A stretch of 64,000 nucleotides of DNA. It comes from Anisodus tanguticus (lineage: Eukaryota > Streptophyta > Magnoliopsida > Solanales > Solanaceae). Location of the stretch: the NCBI GenBank assembly GCA_034509755.1, contig CM067550.1:4023001-4087000 (forward strand). The letters are read 5' to 3'. The translations under genes were made by a program, and so were the position numbers. Below the pieces are notes generated by a model. The model had not been told where the DNA came from. It ran no database searches and worked only from the letters and a program-made list of their open reading frames with translations. Shown in pieces: positions 32,896 through 43,375 of the stretch (position 1 is the stretch's first letter; each line of letters starts with the position of its first letter).

Positions 32896-33704
32896 CATTG
32901 GATGGGACCCACCGACGTTTTGCCGACTACGGAACCTCCACCATTACCACCGCGTTTGCCCCCGCGGTTTTTGTTATTATTCTTGCGATTATTCTTGCCG
33001 CCACCATTATTATGGTTTTGACCCGAATTATTAACAAAACCTGAAGGATTAGGAGAGGATGCCATCATGACAACTGGACATGCTCCGGTAGCCGCTTTTT
33101 TAGCCAAACCGGCTTCTTCCAACGTAAGCATGGAGCGGGCTTGATGGAAGTCGGGAAGAGGGTTGCTTTGGCGAAGGAGAGTGCCAACACCATTATAGGC
33201 CTCCGAAAGACCGGCAACCAACTGTAGAACTAGACGATTATTTGTTACCGGTGCGCCAACATTACGGAGTTGATCCGCCAATTCCTTTAGTTTCTTGCAA
33301 TATGCAGAAACGTTCGGAAATACATCCATTCGAACGAGAGAGAATTCATGCTCGAGTGTGACGACACGGGAATGTTGGTTGTCTTGGAATATGTCACGCA
33401 ATCTATTCCATGCAGCCATAGCCGTGGTATCTGGCTCCATAATCGTCTGTAGAAGGTCCACTGAAATAGTGGCGTATATCCACCGAAGAACGGTAGCATC
33501 AAGTGTAATCCATAGCTCAGGATCCTCCGCAGGACGGGGTCTAGCGGTAGGAATGATGTGATGAAGAACTTGATACGATATAGCGTGAATTTTAAACAAC
33601 TCTGCCCACGTTGCATATTGAACGTTTTCCATCTCAAGGACAATAGGGACACTTAGCTTGATATTGGAAACCGTGAGGGCAGGGTGAAAATTGTTCTTAG
33701 ACAT
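32895..33704 (-). CDS. Copia C gag (intact N-terminal frame)
   Basis: An open frame of about 269 codons from the ATG at 33704 (MSKNNFHPAL), downstream of an in-frame ATG at 33812 that lies in the untranslated leader. Residues about 5-60 are the Copia gag N-terminal domain (FHPALTVSNIKLSVPIVLEM, then WAELFKIH). The UBN2 region follows with the motif LRQSNPLPDFHQARSMLTLE. It ends in an Asn/Gly/Lys-rich tail without a zinc knuckle, where a frame change leads into a GC-rich Pro/Gly/Ala stretch. This is the longest uninterrupted gag in the window. Gag forms the virus-like particle; here there is no partner pol. Confidence 0.75.
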   Translation of the reverse strand: MSKNNFHPALTVSNIKLSVPIVLEMENVQYATWAELFKIHAISYQVLHHIIPTARPRPAEDPELWITLDATVLRWIYATISVDLLQTIMEPDTTAMAAWNRLRDIFQDNQHSRVVTLEHEFSLVRMDVFPNVSAYCKKLKELADQLRNVGAPVTNNRLVLQLVAGLSEAYNGVGTLLRQSNPLPDFHQARSMLTLEEAGLAKKAATGACPVVMMASSPNPSGFVNNSGQNHNNGGGKNNRKNNNKNRGGKRGGNGGGSVVGKTSVGPIQ

Positions 33705-33869
33705 ATTTGAAAGAACAAAGAAAGAGGATAAATTTAAGAGAGGTTTTTGAGAGCGGAAGACGAGATATTTGGAGAGAAAACCCGAGGGAGGGGGGGGGGG
33801 GTTCTCGGCCAAGGAGGCAAAAATTTTGAGAAAAGAAATTTTTTGTTTAGACCTAGTCTCTTGATACCA

Positions 33870-34073
33870 TGAAAGAAATAATCCCCTTGATTATTTTCAT
33901 TGATTGAATAGATATATATACAAGTTACAAAATAGGAGAATCCTATTCCTAATCTATTCCTAAAACCTTATTCTACCATAACTCTAACTATACAATTATG
34001 GTAGGTGTATAACACTAATTATGATAATAATTATACTATAATATTACATCAATATATACTCCTAATATACAAC
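33870..34073 (-). repeat. 5' LTR of Copia C (outer edge uncertain)
   Basis: The inner edge is set by TTTCA next to the TGGTATCAAGAG primer site. The outer edge could be TGTTG at about 34073 or TGTTAAAC at about 34272. No second LTR exists to settle it. Confidence 0.55.
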
Positions 34074-34303
34074 AACTACTGCCTTTCCGTGATCCAATGG
34101 CTGCATTCCCGTGATGGGCTTCTGCTTCAGTGCCTTGGCCTTCCAGCGGCCCACTGCCAGTGGCCCACTGCTGAGGCCCTTGCTGCCTATTCCATTGTTT
34201 TGCCTAGTGATATATATGTGATATACATTGCTGTATATTCAGTGTATATCACATGTATATTGCTTTGTTTAACAATTTTAGTTAAGAAATGACTTACTTG
34301 CAC
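34074..34303. other. Short spacer between Copia C and the hAT end
   Basis: It holds a GC-rich run with repeated GGCCCACTGCC phrases and an AT-rich stretch with ATATACATTGC and GTGTATATCACA. It may be the outer part of the Copia C LTR or unrelated repeat DNA. No gene is seen. Confidence 0.35.
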
Positions 34304-35870
34304 CTAGGGGTGACCAGTGGGCGGGTTTGGGGAGAGTCCCGGCGGGACGGGGGAAAGGGTCGGGACCGGTCCTCCGGCGGGACCGGGACTGGCCGATGTC
34401 CCGTCCCTCATCCAGCCGGAAAAGGGGACCGGTGTTGGCGGGGCGGGGTCGGTTCCGGGATTTCTTTTTTTTTTTAACACTTAATTTCAAAAAAACTGTG
34501 AATATAAATACTTAAATAATTGAACAAGATAGTGTAATAAAAACATTCCAAGACTATTTTTGTGTCTGTTATATTATTTAATAGAAATATAATTTTTTTG
34601 TAATACAATTTCAAAATTGCAACTTTGTGGTGTTGTTCAAAAGTTGCAAATCACATAGTAAAATTGCAATTAAAAAAATTGCATAGTTATAAACACCTTT
34701 TCTAATTTCTTCACAATGTCTTGTGGTTCTTTGGTTGGAATTGGAATTTGTTGGTCAAATTGGTCGACATCGCTTCCAGTTCCCTTAGACAAGATTTCAT
34801 TGTAATTTAAATCGTCTTCTTCGTTGATCTCTGGTTGACCACACCTTCTACGCTCCGCTCGTATCCAATCTCTGAATAAAACTGCAATCTCCAAGCTGTC
34901 TCCCGCTAATGAGTGTCCATGCTCTCCTATTTGAAATCTTCCGGCAGAAAAAACGCTTTCAGACGCTGTTGATGACGCTTGAATGTTCAACACATCTCGG
35001 GCCATCTTTGCTAGTATCGGAAATGTCTTCCTCATTTTCCCTCCAGTATTTAAGCAAGTCTTCACATCCTTCTTCGTTGAGAACTGCTTGGTACGGTACA
35101 ACACCCTGCAAAACAAAAACATCAAACTCGCTAACTTGATTAGCAGTGGAACCACTAAACATTCTATTTCTAAGGCTTTCAATACTAGCCACATAAACAT
35201 CATGTTTTTTCTAAGGTTGTATTGAAGAAGAAGATGGTATAGAAGCTGGTTGATTGCTAGCACTTTCTTGTTGGTAATGCGTATTTTTTTTTTGCATTCA
35301 TCGTATATGCTAGACAAAACTTTTTCTTTAGTTGGTTCCTTAGGTGATTATTCATTTGAGTTTTTTTTGGAGTTGGAGGTGGAAGTATTGCTATACAATC
35401 ATAAATCGTTTCAATAAGTACTTTACAACCGTCTATTTTAATAGTCGGATTTAATACAATACCAATAATATAAATAGTGGAATAGGAAAAAATATTTTTT
35501 TAATTTGATAAATATTTTTTAATAGGTGTCTTATAAGATGATTTTTCATATATTCACTAAGTAACAAAAATACTAGAGCTATATAAAATAACATAGTTGA
35601 AATAGTAGGATAATATAATCAGAAAATTCTTTAGTTGCTTGAAAAAATTTCTCTAAAAATTCATTAAGTTCTGAAAATTTTTCCCAGTCATTATCTACAA
35701 GCATATCAGTTGGATTTCGATTATGGACATTAAAAAATAAAGTTATAGGTCTTCTATAATCGTAAGCAACAAGTAGTTGTTCATATAGAAAATTCCACTT
35801 AATCGCTACTTCTTCAGAAATTTTTCTAAAAGATAATCCACAATCGTGACAAGTTTTTTTCTTTTTTTTT
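34304..35870 (-). mobile_element. Degenerate hAT transposon with transposase C-terminus
   Basis: One end is CTAGGGGTGACCAGTGGGCG at about 34304, followed by a very GC-rich subterminal block, as often in plant hAT elements. On the minus strand the frame 35317-34670 encodes the hAT C-terminal dimerisation domain: FPILAKMARDVLNIQASSTA, then SESVFSAGR, then a segment ending in FRDWIRAERR. Further upstream, about 35860-35600, minus-strand translation gives W..LYEQL..AYDYRRPI and FLEKFFQATKEFSDYI, typical of the middle of hAT transposases. Stops interrupt the part between. No opposite terminus was found, so it is truncated and inactive. Confidence 0.8.
34670..35317 (-). pseudogene. hAT transposase fragment (dimerisation domain)
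   Basis: A 215-codon open frame. Residues about 90-155 match the hAT family C-terminal dimerisation region with the S-S-T-A-S-E-S-x-F-S core. The first 60 residues do not align and probably represent a frameshifted stretch. It lacks the N-terminal BED finger and the catalytic residues. The C-terminal tail is acidic and could be the natural end. Confidence 0.75.
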
Positions 35871-36309
35871 TCTTTATATATATATATTTTTCTCTTGTAA
35901 AAATCTAGACCATTTCACAAAATTCAAAGGTATATATATTTTCTCTTGTAAAAAAGGTCATGGATTGAAAAACTTCTACCATTAGTGAATAAGGGCATAT
36001 CTTACCCAGCTATTAACGGATGACGAGAGCCATTTCCCAAAGTTCAAAAATATATTTGAACTTTTTCTCTTTTTAAAATAATTCAAAGCGAGCCAGGAGG
36101 AAGAAGCATGTGTTTCTATCTGAAGGTTGAAGTGATGGACAAGATGGTAGGTTCGTTTATTTTTGTAACTCTAATCCGTTCTGACCAAAATCGCGGTAAT
36201 GTGATTTGAATTCAAGATTTTTTTTCTTGCTTCTAATAATACGTTGAATTGTGTGATAATTTCATTTAAAAATTGAAACTATTAGAGCACACTTTTAATT
36301 TTTTTAAGT
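35871..36309. other. AT-rich spacer
   Basis: No gene or recognisable element. It has a TATATATA run with CTCTTGTAAAAA phrases repeated at about 35890 and 35942. This is the left neighbour of the CACTA-type sequences. Confidence 0.4.
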
Positions 36310-36565
36310 CACTACAAGAAAGTATATAATTGACAACAAAATTTTAGCAACAATATAAAAACATAAATGACAATAAAAAATTAATATATTATTGTTAAAA
36401 ACCGTAAATGGCAACAAAAAAATAATGTTGTGAAAACTTTTCGCATCGAAGGTTAATGCAACGGTATGCAACAACTTTTGTTGTTGTAAAAAATATTTTT
36501 GATAACAACATCCAACATATGACAATAAAAATTATTGTTGACAAATGCCTTTCTTCTTGTAAAGA
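36310..36565. mobile_element. Small CACTA-type MITE
   Basis: It starts with CACTACAAGAAAGTATA (36310) and ends near 36565 with a degenerate reverse terminus TTTCTTCTTGTAAAG. The interior has repeated AACAAC/GTTGTT motifs in both directions, the same subterminal style as the large CACTA element 110 bp downstream. About 255 bp, no coding capacity. The right end is decayed, so the boundary is approximate. Confidence 0.6.
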
Positions 36566-36689
36566 TTACTCCATATATTATATGATCAAACACCATAAAA
36601 ATGCCTATGTATTTGGAGCATAGATAGGTTTCACATTCTACGTGTATAGGTACGCACATACCCACAATAATAATGATCACTACAAGAAA

Positions 36690-37140
36690 GTATAGAATAA
36701 ACAATTTTTTAACAACAACAATAAAATTGTTTGCTAATTTTAATAAATGGCAACAACTTTAATTAGTCGTTGCTATATCATAGGCAATTTTTTTTTGTTG
36801 GCAAATGTTTAAATTTTGTTGCCATAATATACAGTTAATATAATAAATTTTAATATAAATAAATTGGCAATAACTTTTTAGCAACCACCATAGTATTGTT
36901 GGCTTAAGTCAGTAAACGGCAACAACTTATTTCAATTGTTGCCATTAAATCAAGATTTTAACAACAATTTTTCCTTGTTACCTAACAATTTAGATTTTGT
37001 TGCAAAAGTTTACGGTTAATAAAATTAACTTAAAATATGAATAGAATTGGCAACAACAAATTTTTATTGTTGGTAATACTATTAACTTTCTCAACAACTT
37101 ACGTTGATTTGATTGTGGCGTAAATTTTTTGCTTTTCCGC
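36690..37140 (+). repeat. Left subterminal repeat block of the CACTA element
   Basis: At least ten GGCAACAAC-like or GTTGTTGCC-like units in both directions, spaced irregularly in AT-rich sequence. In CACTA elements such repeats bind the element-encoded TNPA/TNP1-type protein. It is followed by CTTTTCCGCCAAAACCCAACG, a phrase common near the 5' end of Solanaceae CACTA elements. Confidence 0.7.
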
Positions 37141-37784
37141 CAAAACCCAACGCGGCAAACTTATTTTTTCTGAAATTCTTAGCGCCCTTTTTCATACTTA
37201 TTTTTATTTTTCAAAGAGTAGTCAGAATTGTGGTGATGTAATATTTAGTGAGTTCTTTGATGATATATAGGCTTTACTATCCTGATTATTTTTCCCAAGG
37301 AAACTGTTATATGAAGTTAAGTTACATGTTAAATAAGATGCGGATCTGATCGTCCACATAATATATAAAATGAAATTTCTGATATTTGAGATCTTTCTTT
37401 TTGAATAAAATCTCCGTTGTATGAGAACACTGAGTTCTTGTTATCTCACTGAGTTATTATTTGACTAGCTACTTGTTTTCTCGTCTTTGCATCTCTTTAA
37501 TTTGACAATGTTTTCAAGTTGTGAAAAGCTGCGACAAGTCTTTATTGAAATCTTTCAGATAATTTGAAGTATAATAACTAAAGGAATATATTTTTTGTAT
37601 TTCATTGATTATTGTGTACAAGATATATAGTCAGAGCCGTCTCTGGAGCATTCGAGGCGGCGCCGCCTTACAGGCCCCCCCGGCCGGCGAGGCCTCCGCC
37701 CCAGAAATTTCATTTTTCTTTTATTGGTTTCAAATATTAAGATATGTATTAAAAATGCCTCCAATCTTATCAGTGAAAGTTGTA

Positions 37785-37872
37785 GCCTAGCGTTTGAGGG
37801 TTCCCTTCAAAGTCCTTCCCTAGTGAGAGGTCGCATGTTCGAATCCAATGAGCAGTGAAAGACTTTTTTTTA
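37785..37872 (+). other. tRNA-like Pol III promoter sequence (SINE head or tRNA relic)
   Basis: An A-box-like TAGCCTAGCGT and a clear B box GTTCGAATCC (37837-37846) stand about 50 bp apart and are followed by T8 at 37864-37871, a Pol III terminator. It does not fold as a proper tRNA. A SINE head or tRNA-derived relic is the best reading. It sits between the CACTA left end and Copia D. Confidence 0.4.
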
Positions 37873-37930
37873 ATAAACACAAAATCAGATTTGGCCCCAA
37901 GTCTCAACCAGTCGGCCTAAGTCCCAAACA

Positions 37931-37950
37931 CCCCCCCCCCCCCCCCCCCC
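37931..37950. repeat. Poly-C run, 20 bases
   Basis: An uninterrupted run of 20 C, unusual in this AT-rich region. It lies about 80 bp from the truncated edge of Copia D. Its true length is doubtful, as homopolymers are error-prone in assemblies. Confidence 0.8.
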
Positions 37951-38601
37951 TTAAACAAAAAACAAACTTTTTTTCTTTTTTTAATTTAAACAATAAAAGA
38001 TAGCGAGAGTCTGTGCTATTTTGTTAAAGCGTTAATTTCCTCACGCATGACTGCATTTCAATTTGGTCAAGTTTCACTAATTTTGGATTTTTGGGAATTG
38101 GGGATATGATTTGTGTGGACAGGTTAAATTGGACTTTGGGTTTGAAAATCCCGTGTTGGACACGGGTTTCCATTCGGTGCGTGGGGATAGGGACAATTTC
38201 GGTATTTATGTTAGGGATCGGGACAGGGGTAGGCGAGGCAGTGTGGGTAGTGACGATTGGGGCGGTGGGGTACTGTGTTGGGCCAGAAGAGATCTGGGTG
38301 GGTGTGGTTACTATTACGGGATGAGGCGTTGTTGGTGACTGGTGGTGAGGTTTGGGAGATGGTGATGACGAGTTGGGGTTTTGTCAGTTGGTGGTTTTGT
38401 TGGCTGTGTTAGGTAGGAGATCGGAGATGCGAGGGGTGGATGTGGTGGCATGGAATCGATGTGCTACCGGCATTGATGACCTGGGCATGTGGGATATAGC
38501 AGCTGACCGGGGTGACACCGGGAATGGAAGATCTGACGAAGCCGGGGTGGCAGATATGAAGTCAGGTGATGTCGGAACAATGGTTTTGCCATTGGGAACA
38601 G

Positions 38602-40235
38602 TCATAGATACAAAGGGTCGAATTTCAGAGGAGATGCAAGTGGATAGTCGAGACTGTGACTGGGTATGGAGGCTGCCGGAAGAGGCAACGACATGTGGCA
38701 GTGAAGCCAACTGTGGGGTAGCTGCCGGAGGTGGCGGCGATGGTACAGTAGCCGGATTAGGTAGTCGAGACCGTGACTGGGCATGGAGGCCGCCGGAGGT
38801 GGCAGTGACGACGACTGTAGGGTAGCTGCCGGAGGTGGCGGCGATGGTGCCATAGCCAGATTACTGAGCAGGGTGGCAGACGAGGGGGATGGGTTCAGAC
38901 TCCTCGAGAAACGTGTAATCGGTAGTCCGAAATTTTTGAAGATGGAGAATGGGAAGATTGCCTCGTTAAACGTGACATGACGGGACACGATGATCTTACG
39001 GGACGACAGGTCATAACACAAATATCCCGTATGATTTGGTGGGAATCCTAAGAAGACACGCGGGGTGGTACGATGCGCTAATTTATGAGGAGCAGTGGTG
39101 GCAAGATTTGAGTGGCACATGCAACCGAAAATTCTAAGGTGGTCATATGACGGGATCCGACGATAGAGAATTTCGATAAGGGTTTTGTTGTGAAGAGTAC
39201 TCGTAGGTAAAATATTAAGGATGCATTATACCATTTTGGTTAAATAGACCCAAAACGACGGGGGGAGAGCGGCATGAAAAAAATTTGGTATGAACCAAGT
39301 TGTTGATGGTACGGATGATTCATTCGGCTTTTCCGTTTTTGGGTGAGGTATGGGGACACGAGAAACGGAAAGACCATGCCATTCTTGGTGCAAAAGTTAT
39401 CAAACACTGAATTATTAAACTCACGAATGTTGCCACATTAGAATGATTTTATGGACTTTTCAAATTGTGTTTTGATATAGGTACGAAACTCAAGGAATTT
39501 GGTAAAGACTTCATACTTGAATTTTAGAGGGTAAATCCAGATAAAGTGAGAAAAGTCATCTAATAACACAAGATAGAATTTATGACCTAGGGAACTAATA
39601 ACAGGAGATGTCCATAAATCTACATGAATAATATCAAACGGGGAAAACGTAACACTTAAAGAAGGTTGAAAAGAGAGGCGAACGTGTTTGCCTAAAGGGC
39701 AAGAAAAATACTGTTAGGCAGGTGTCCCACTAGAACAACGAATTAAATTATTATTTCGAAGAAAAGTAAAAACAGGAGCTCCGGGGTGTACAAGTCTATT
39801 GTGCCAGGTTGACGGAGAAATTGTTGCTAAAGAGGTGGGAGGAGAGACTTGGGCAGTTAGAGATGTAGGAGGGGTGACACTGGCAGCGGCCATGGATAGG
39901 AAAGGATAGAGGTCCCCCTCACTATTGCATCTCGTAATGAGTTTCCCGGTAAGTAGGTCTGTTACAGAAAACCCAAACGGGTCAAAGTTGATTGATACAA
40001 AATTATCAATAGCAAAATTTCTAACGGAAATTAGGTTTTTGATAATATTTGGGGCATAGAGGACGTTATTTAGGGAGAACTGAGGATGCGGTGGTGGGGT
40101 TAGTGTGTGGCCAAATCCTTGAATTGGAATGCGATGACCACTTCCAACCATAATAGATTGTGAAGTATTTAAATTTCGCAGTTGAGGAAGATTACCAGAA
40201 TTGTTGGTGAGGTGAGACGTGACGCCCGTATTCAT
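38602..40235 (-). pseudogene. Copia D protease/integrase remnant
   Basis: The frame 40235-39714 starts MNTGVTSHLTNNSG: the protease D-T-G is N-T-G here. It continues through NLISVRNFAIDN and FDPFGFSV to the pre-integrase WHNRLVHPG. The integrase core between 39700 and 39130 is present only as frameshifted pieces. The frame 39120-38602 holds the integrase end (PRVFLGFPPNHTGYLCYDLS) and a linker. The gag is missing between about 40260 and 40620, where no homology to the gags of C, F or G can be seen. Confidence 0.8.
38640..38870. repeat. Tandem duplication in the Copia D linker, period about 115 bp
   Basis: GTCGAGACTGTGACTGGGTA (about 38646) and GTCGAGACCGTGACTGGGCA (about 38765) start two GC-rich units, both containing GGGTAGCTGCCGGAGGTGGC. 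In the minus-strand frame it repeats a Pro/Ala/Ser-rich segment. The second unit is slightly shorter and diverged. Confidence 0.75.
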
Positions 40236-40641
40236 AAACTACGCATTATCAGACTACCGATGAGTCAATGTGACGAAAGTCAGGCCCAAATTGAATTGGG
40301 GAAGACCTTGTAAATTTGTGACTGCCATTAAATTTCCTAAGAGTTGTTTGCGAAAAGGAAAAGATAAAAAAAAATTAGGGGACTAGGTGGTTGTTATTCT
40401 GCTGCAAAAGCAGAAAGGTGCTGCAGCGGCTTTCTGCAAAGTAGGTAGCTTCAACACTTGGCCAGCCTATAACCCCTTCATAAATTCTTGCGCAAACATT
40501 GAGCTTTTCTTGGTTATAGGTAAAAATAAAAACAAACAGACTAGGAATTTCTGCTTTTCGGAAGAAAATAAGATGCAGAAACTGAGGTTCTGCGGCGGCT
40601 GAGGAAAGAGAGTAGGGTTTAGGTCTTGGGCTTTGATACCA

Positions 40642-40815
40642 TGTTGGATTGTATTAGTTTTCATTAAGTCTTTCTCATTAATACAAATATATATAGTGCA
40701 CAATGTGAAATACTAATTCAATAAGGATCCTATAACTAACATAATTATAAATCACTAAATATTACACAATATATAAAGTATAATATATTTGTACACGTTA
40801 ATAAAATACATCATA
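40642..40815 (-). repeat. 5' LTR of Copia D (outer edge uncertain)
   Basis: The inner end is fixed by CCAACA next to the primer site TGGTATCAAAG. The AT-rich sequence up to about 40815 lies before the CACTA exon resumes. No second LTR remains. Confidence 0.5.
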
Positions 40816-41343
40816 TTTGCGGCAGAAAATCCTTCCATATCTTTTGAAAAGGTGAGACGTGTACTTATTGTGATGCATTTTAATTATGTTTTATTCAATA
40901 ACGTAATTTGATTTTTTTTGTTAGAGAGATATAAACACTGGAAAAGAGCCAAACTTTCAGAAACTTTGGGAATTGACTCACATGAAGAACGGGCGTTGGG
41001 TTAATGATGCATCTGCTGAATTGAATGTACATGCATAGCTCTTATCTTTATTCCTAAAATATAACTCACAAATATTGATGCTAAAGCTTGTATAACTTTT
41101 TTGTAGGATAAAGTGAAAGAAATTGTTGTCGAACAAATTCAAGAAATTGAAGAGGATACTGATGTAGATCCTATTGTTAATGCTGCATTTGTGAGAATTA
41201 TGGGCGAAAAGTCAGGGTATTGTCGTGGTCAAGGATCGGGAATTAATCCAACAGGTAGGAGATCTATGAATGTAATTCAAGAGCAATTACAGGCACAACG
41301 AAAAGAGGTAGAAGAAGAACGTCTTAAACGAGAGAGTGTAGAA

Positions 41344-41479
41344 TAGGCCGATATCAGGTCGGTTGTAGTGTGTAACATACATTGAACTACATGTGACATG
41401 TGCATATCGCTCCTTGTATATGGGTGCACCATGATTCCAATAAGTTATATGATTCATATCCATTGGTGGCTTCAACGAG
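41344..41479. mobile_element. Insertion of about 136 bp in the TNP1 exon, with an inverted copy at 46018-46157
   Basis: From TAGGCCGATATCAGGTCGG to GGTGGCTTCAACGAGACTAG the exon frame is interrupted; both flanks are good TNP1 coding sequence. The reverse complement of 46018-46157, inside Copia E, matches it along its whole length with scattered differences. TAG at both edges could be a 3-bp target duplication. No known family recognised. Confidence 0.65.
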
Positions 41480-41879
41480 ACTAGTAAAAAATCAGCTTGA
41501 AGAAGAGCGAAAATATCGAGAAGTCATGGAAGCTCGTCTAGTGCGTGACCAGAAAATGTTAAAAGGGGGCATAATGGCACTAGTGTCCCATCTGCAAAGT
41601 TCCGAGGTATAGGCGTTAAAGGTTCAATTACTTACTTTTGATCCTAAGAATATTTTGATTAAACTACTGTGTTATGCTCAATAAAGCTATCCTAGTTATT
41701 TTGATGTTATAAAATAGTTTCTTCCTTAGTTCTATCGTGTTTAAATTAGTTGTATTATATCTAACAGAATGGACTTCCGTCTGCAATTCTCAACATTATT
41801 GCTGATTCAAGTGATTCAGATGCTGCAAGTCCTACAAGTCTTATGGATGACATCAGGGTAAGTAACCTGATGATGCAAG

Positions 41880-41965
41880 TTTAATACAAGAAGGGAAATC
41901 GATAACAAATATCTTATGGTTTGGTTATTGGTTTATCATGTTTACAAATCGATAACCGATAAATC
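41880..41965. mobile_element. Left part of a hAT-like MITE split by Copia E
   Basis: The sequence before the Copia E insertion (GATAACCGATAAATC and similar) and the sequence after it (48825-48885: ACCGAACCGACCGATAAGCA, then CCCTA) carry the CCGAT/ACCGAACCG repeats typical of a class of plant hAT MITEs. They read as two halves of one element. No clear outer target duplication was found. Confidence 0.4.
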
Positions 41966-43375
41966 TGTTGGAAATTTGCCTTTGGCGGGGAGATGCGTCC
42001 ACCCATCTTTGATGAATTAAACACTAGTGTCCCGCATGTTGGATACCTTGTCTCTTTACACATGCATGATCTACGAAGTGAGTAGATGATCGTAGGGCCA
42101 AGAATCGTCAAATTTCGTTGAGAAATGAAAGAGATATTGGTCCACGAAGTAAGGTGTTTAAGGCATGGAAATGTGGTGTGGGACAAATCTACCACATCGG
42201 TGGGAATAGGAAGAATTGCTCTCTATATATGTCTCAAATTGGTAAAGGGTTTGGGACCCCAAGGGGTATCCCATGTGTTTAAAGGAGGGAAGACCTAGGT
42301 GTGCTTGGGTTCAAGGCTAAGCCCACACGCGCGCCGCCGCCGCCCGCCCGTCAGGTTCGGTTCCGGGTCCATGGGCTGATATTATCTTTTTGGACGAGAG
42401 AACTCTGTCAGATGTACAGTTTGATCCCTGAAGTTTCATATGTACAGTTTGGACCTGAATTCTTTCATATGTACAGTTTGGTCTCCAGAGTTTCTGGGAA
42501 GGTGACGGAAGGCAGAAAGCCTACCGTTGGGACTGTTTTTTGAGGCATTAATCAGCCATTACTTGGCTGATTAACTCCTCTATTAACAGCCCATTAATTG
42601 GGCAATTGAGCAACCTCCTTCATGACCTTATTCACCTCATTCATGGCATTAAAACCTGCCATTACAGCCCTCCTTTAAGGGTCATTACAGCCTTGTTTGT
42701 GGCTGTTGGACAGCCCCTCATCATGCTATATATTGAGCTTCATTTGGCTCAAAGCAGTAGCTAAAAACAGACGGGAATAACACAGAAAAATAGCACAAAA
42801 ACAGACTGAAAAATCACGAAATCAGTGAGCAAAAACTGCTCGAAACAGTGGCTGAAAATCAGTCAAAAACAGTGACCAAACCCTCACGTATACACAAGAT
42901 ATACACTATAGAGACACACTATATACACAGAGACAAAAGAGAAGAGTAAAGAGAAACTCTTCCTTCCTATTCCATATCTTCAGCAAGTCGAGTCATATTT
43001 GTTTTCTTCGCCAGGCTCAACCTATTGGCTTTGTAGCGTTGAGATTAAAGTGTTGTTTTATCTTGGGAGACTATTGCCCGCTAACGTAAAAGCATATATA
43101 CGGGGCAATCTTGTCTTAAGGACAGAGAGCAATCCCTCGACTCAACACACAACGTTGTAACCATCCAGATTTAGTTTCTTGATTTCAGGATATCAAGATT
43201 CAAGACACAACAAGCTTGCGGCAGCTCTCAACATTGGCCTTGCAAGGTTATCAAGATTCATGACACAACAAGCTTGCATCAGTTTTGAAGATTGACCATT
43301 TATCTATCCTTTCGAACATTTGTAATAGTTACTTACTTCCCGTACTGCTTTATAAAGTACAATAGAGTACCAACA
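41966..43375 (+). repeat. 5' LTR of Copia E
   Basis: 1410 bp. It includes the inverted phrase AATCAGCCATTACTTGGCTG and a TATA-like CTATATATTGAGC at about 42727. It differs from the 3' LTR mainly by a shorter GC-rich tract near 42330-42380. Confidence 0.88.

Larger units (their letters stand above)
30520..34073 (-). mobile_element. Ty1/copia LTR retrotransposon C, 3'-truncated
   Basis: On the minus strand the order is LTR (from about 34073, perhaps 34270, to 33870), the primer site TGGTATCAAGAG just inside it, gag, protease, integrase and the start of RT. Homology to other Copia RTs ends abruptly at about 30520, just after the KNAFLHGDLKETVY motif. The RT catalytic region, RNase H and 3' LTR are missing. 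Gag is very close to that of element G, so C and G are one family. Confidence 0.88.
37141..38029 (+). other. CACTA interior, non-coding, with minor repeats
   Basis: Apart from the tRNA-like piece, this holds a GC-rich segment beginning CAGAGCCGTCTC (about 37633), which resembles the end of a hAT-type element, and a 20-base poly-C run at 37931-37950. No gene is seen. The missing 5' exons of the TNP1-like gene would be expected hereabouts but were not recognised. Confidence 0.4.
38030..40815 (-). mobile_element. Ty1/copia element D, truncated, nested in the CACTA element
   Basis: Minus strand. The 5' LTR begins inside at 40642 (outer edge about 40815) and abuts a primer site, TGGTATCAAAG. What follows is a gag-less leader, then protease and pre-integrase (40235-39714), a broken integrase (about 39700-39130), the integrase C-terminus (39120-38940) and a Pro/Ser-rich linker. 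The linker ends with the METRVQHGIF and SPIPKNPK motifs that precede RT. Homology stops at about 38030, so RT, RNase H and the 3' LTR are gone. Confidence 0.82.

Noticed and set aside
32634..33044. Pro/Arg-rich ORF on the plus strand
   Set aside because: Antisense shadow of the GC-rich Copia C gag tail.
36304..36704. Small membrane protein ORFs on the minus strand
   Set aside because: They lie in CACTA-type MITE sequence. The hydrophobic readings result from AT-rich subterminal repeats.
37785..37872. A functional tRNA gene
   Set aside because: A and B boxes and a T-run are present, but no cloverleaf with acceptor and anticodon stems can be drawn. A SINE or tRNA relic is likelier.
38352..38825. 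Gly/Asp-rich ORF on the plus strand
   Set aside because: Antisense of the Copia D integrase-RT linker. Minus-strand translation gives family motifs (METRVQHGIF, SPIPKNPK).
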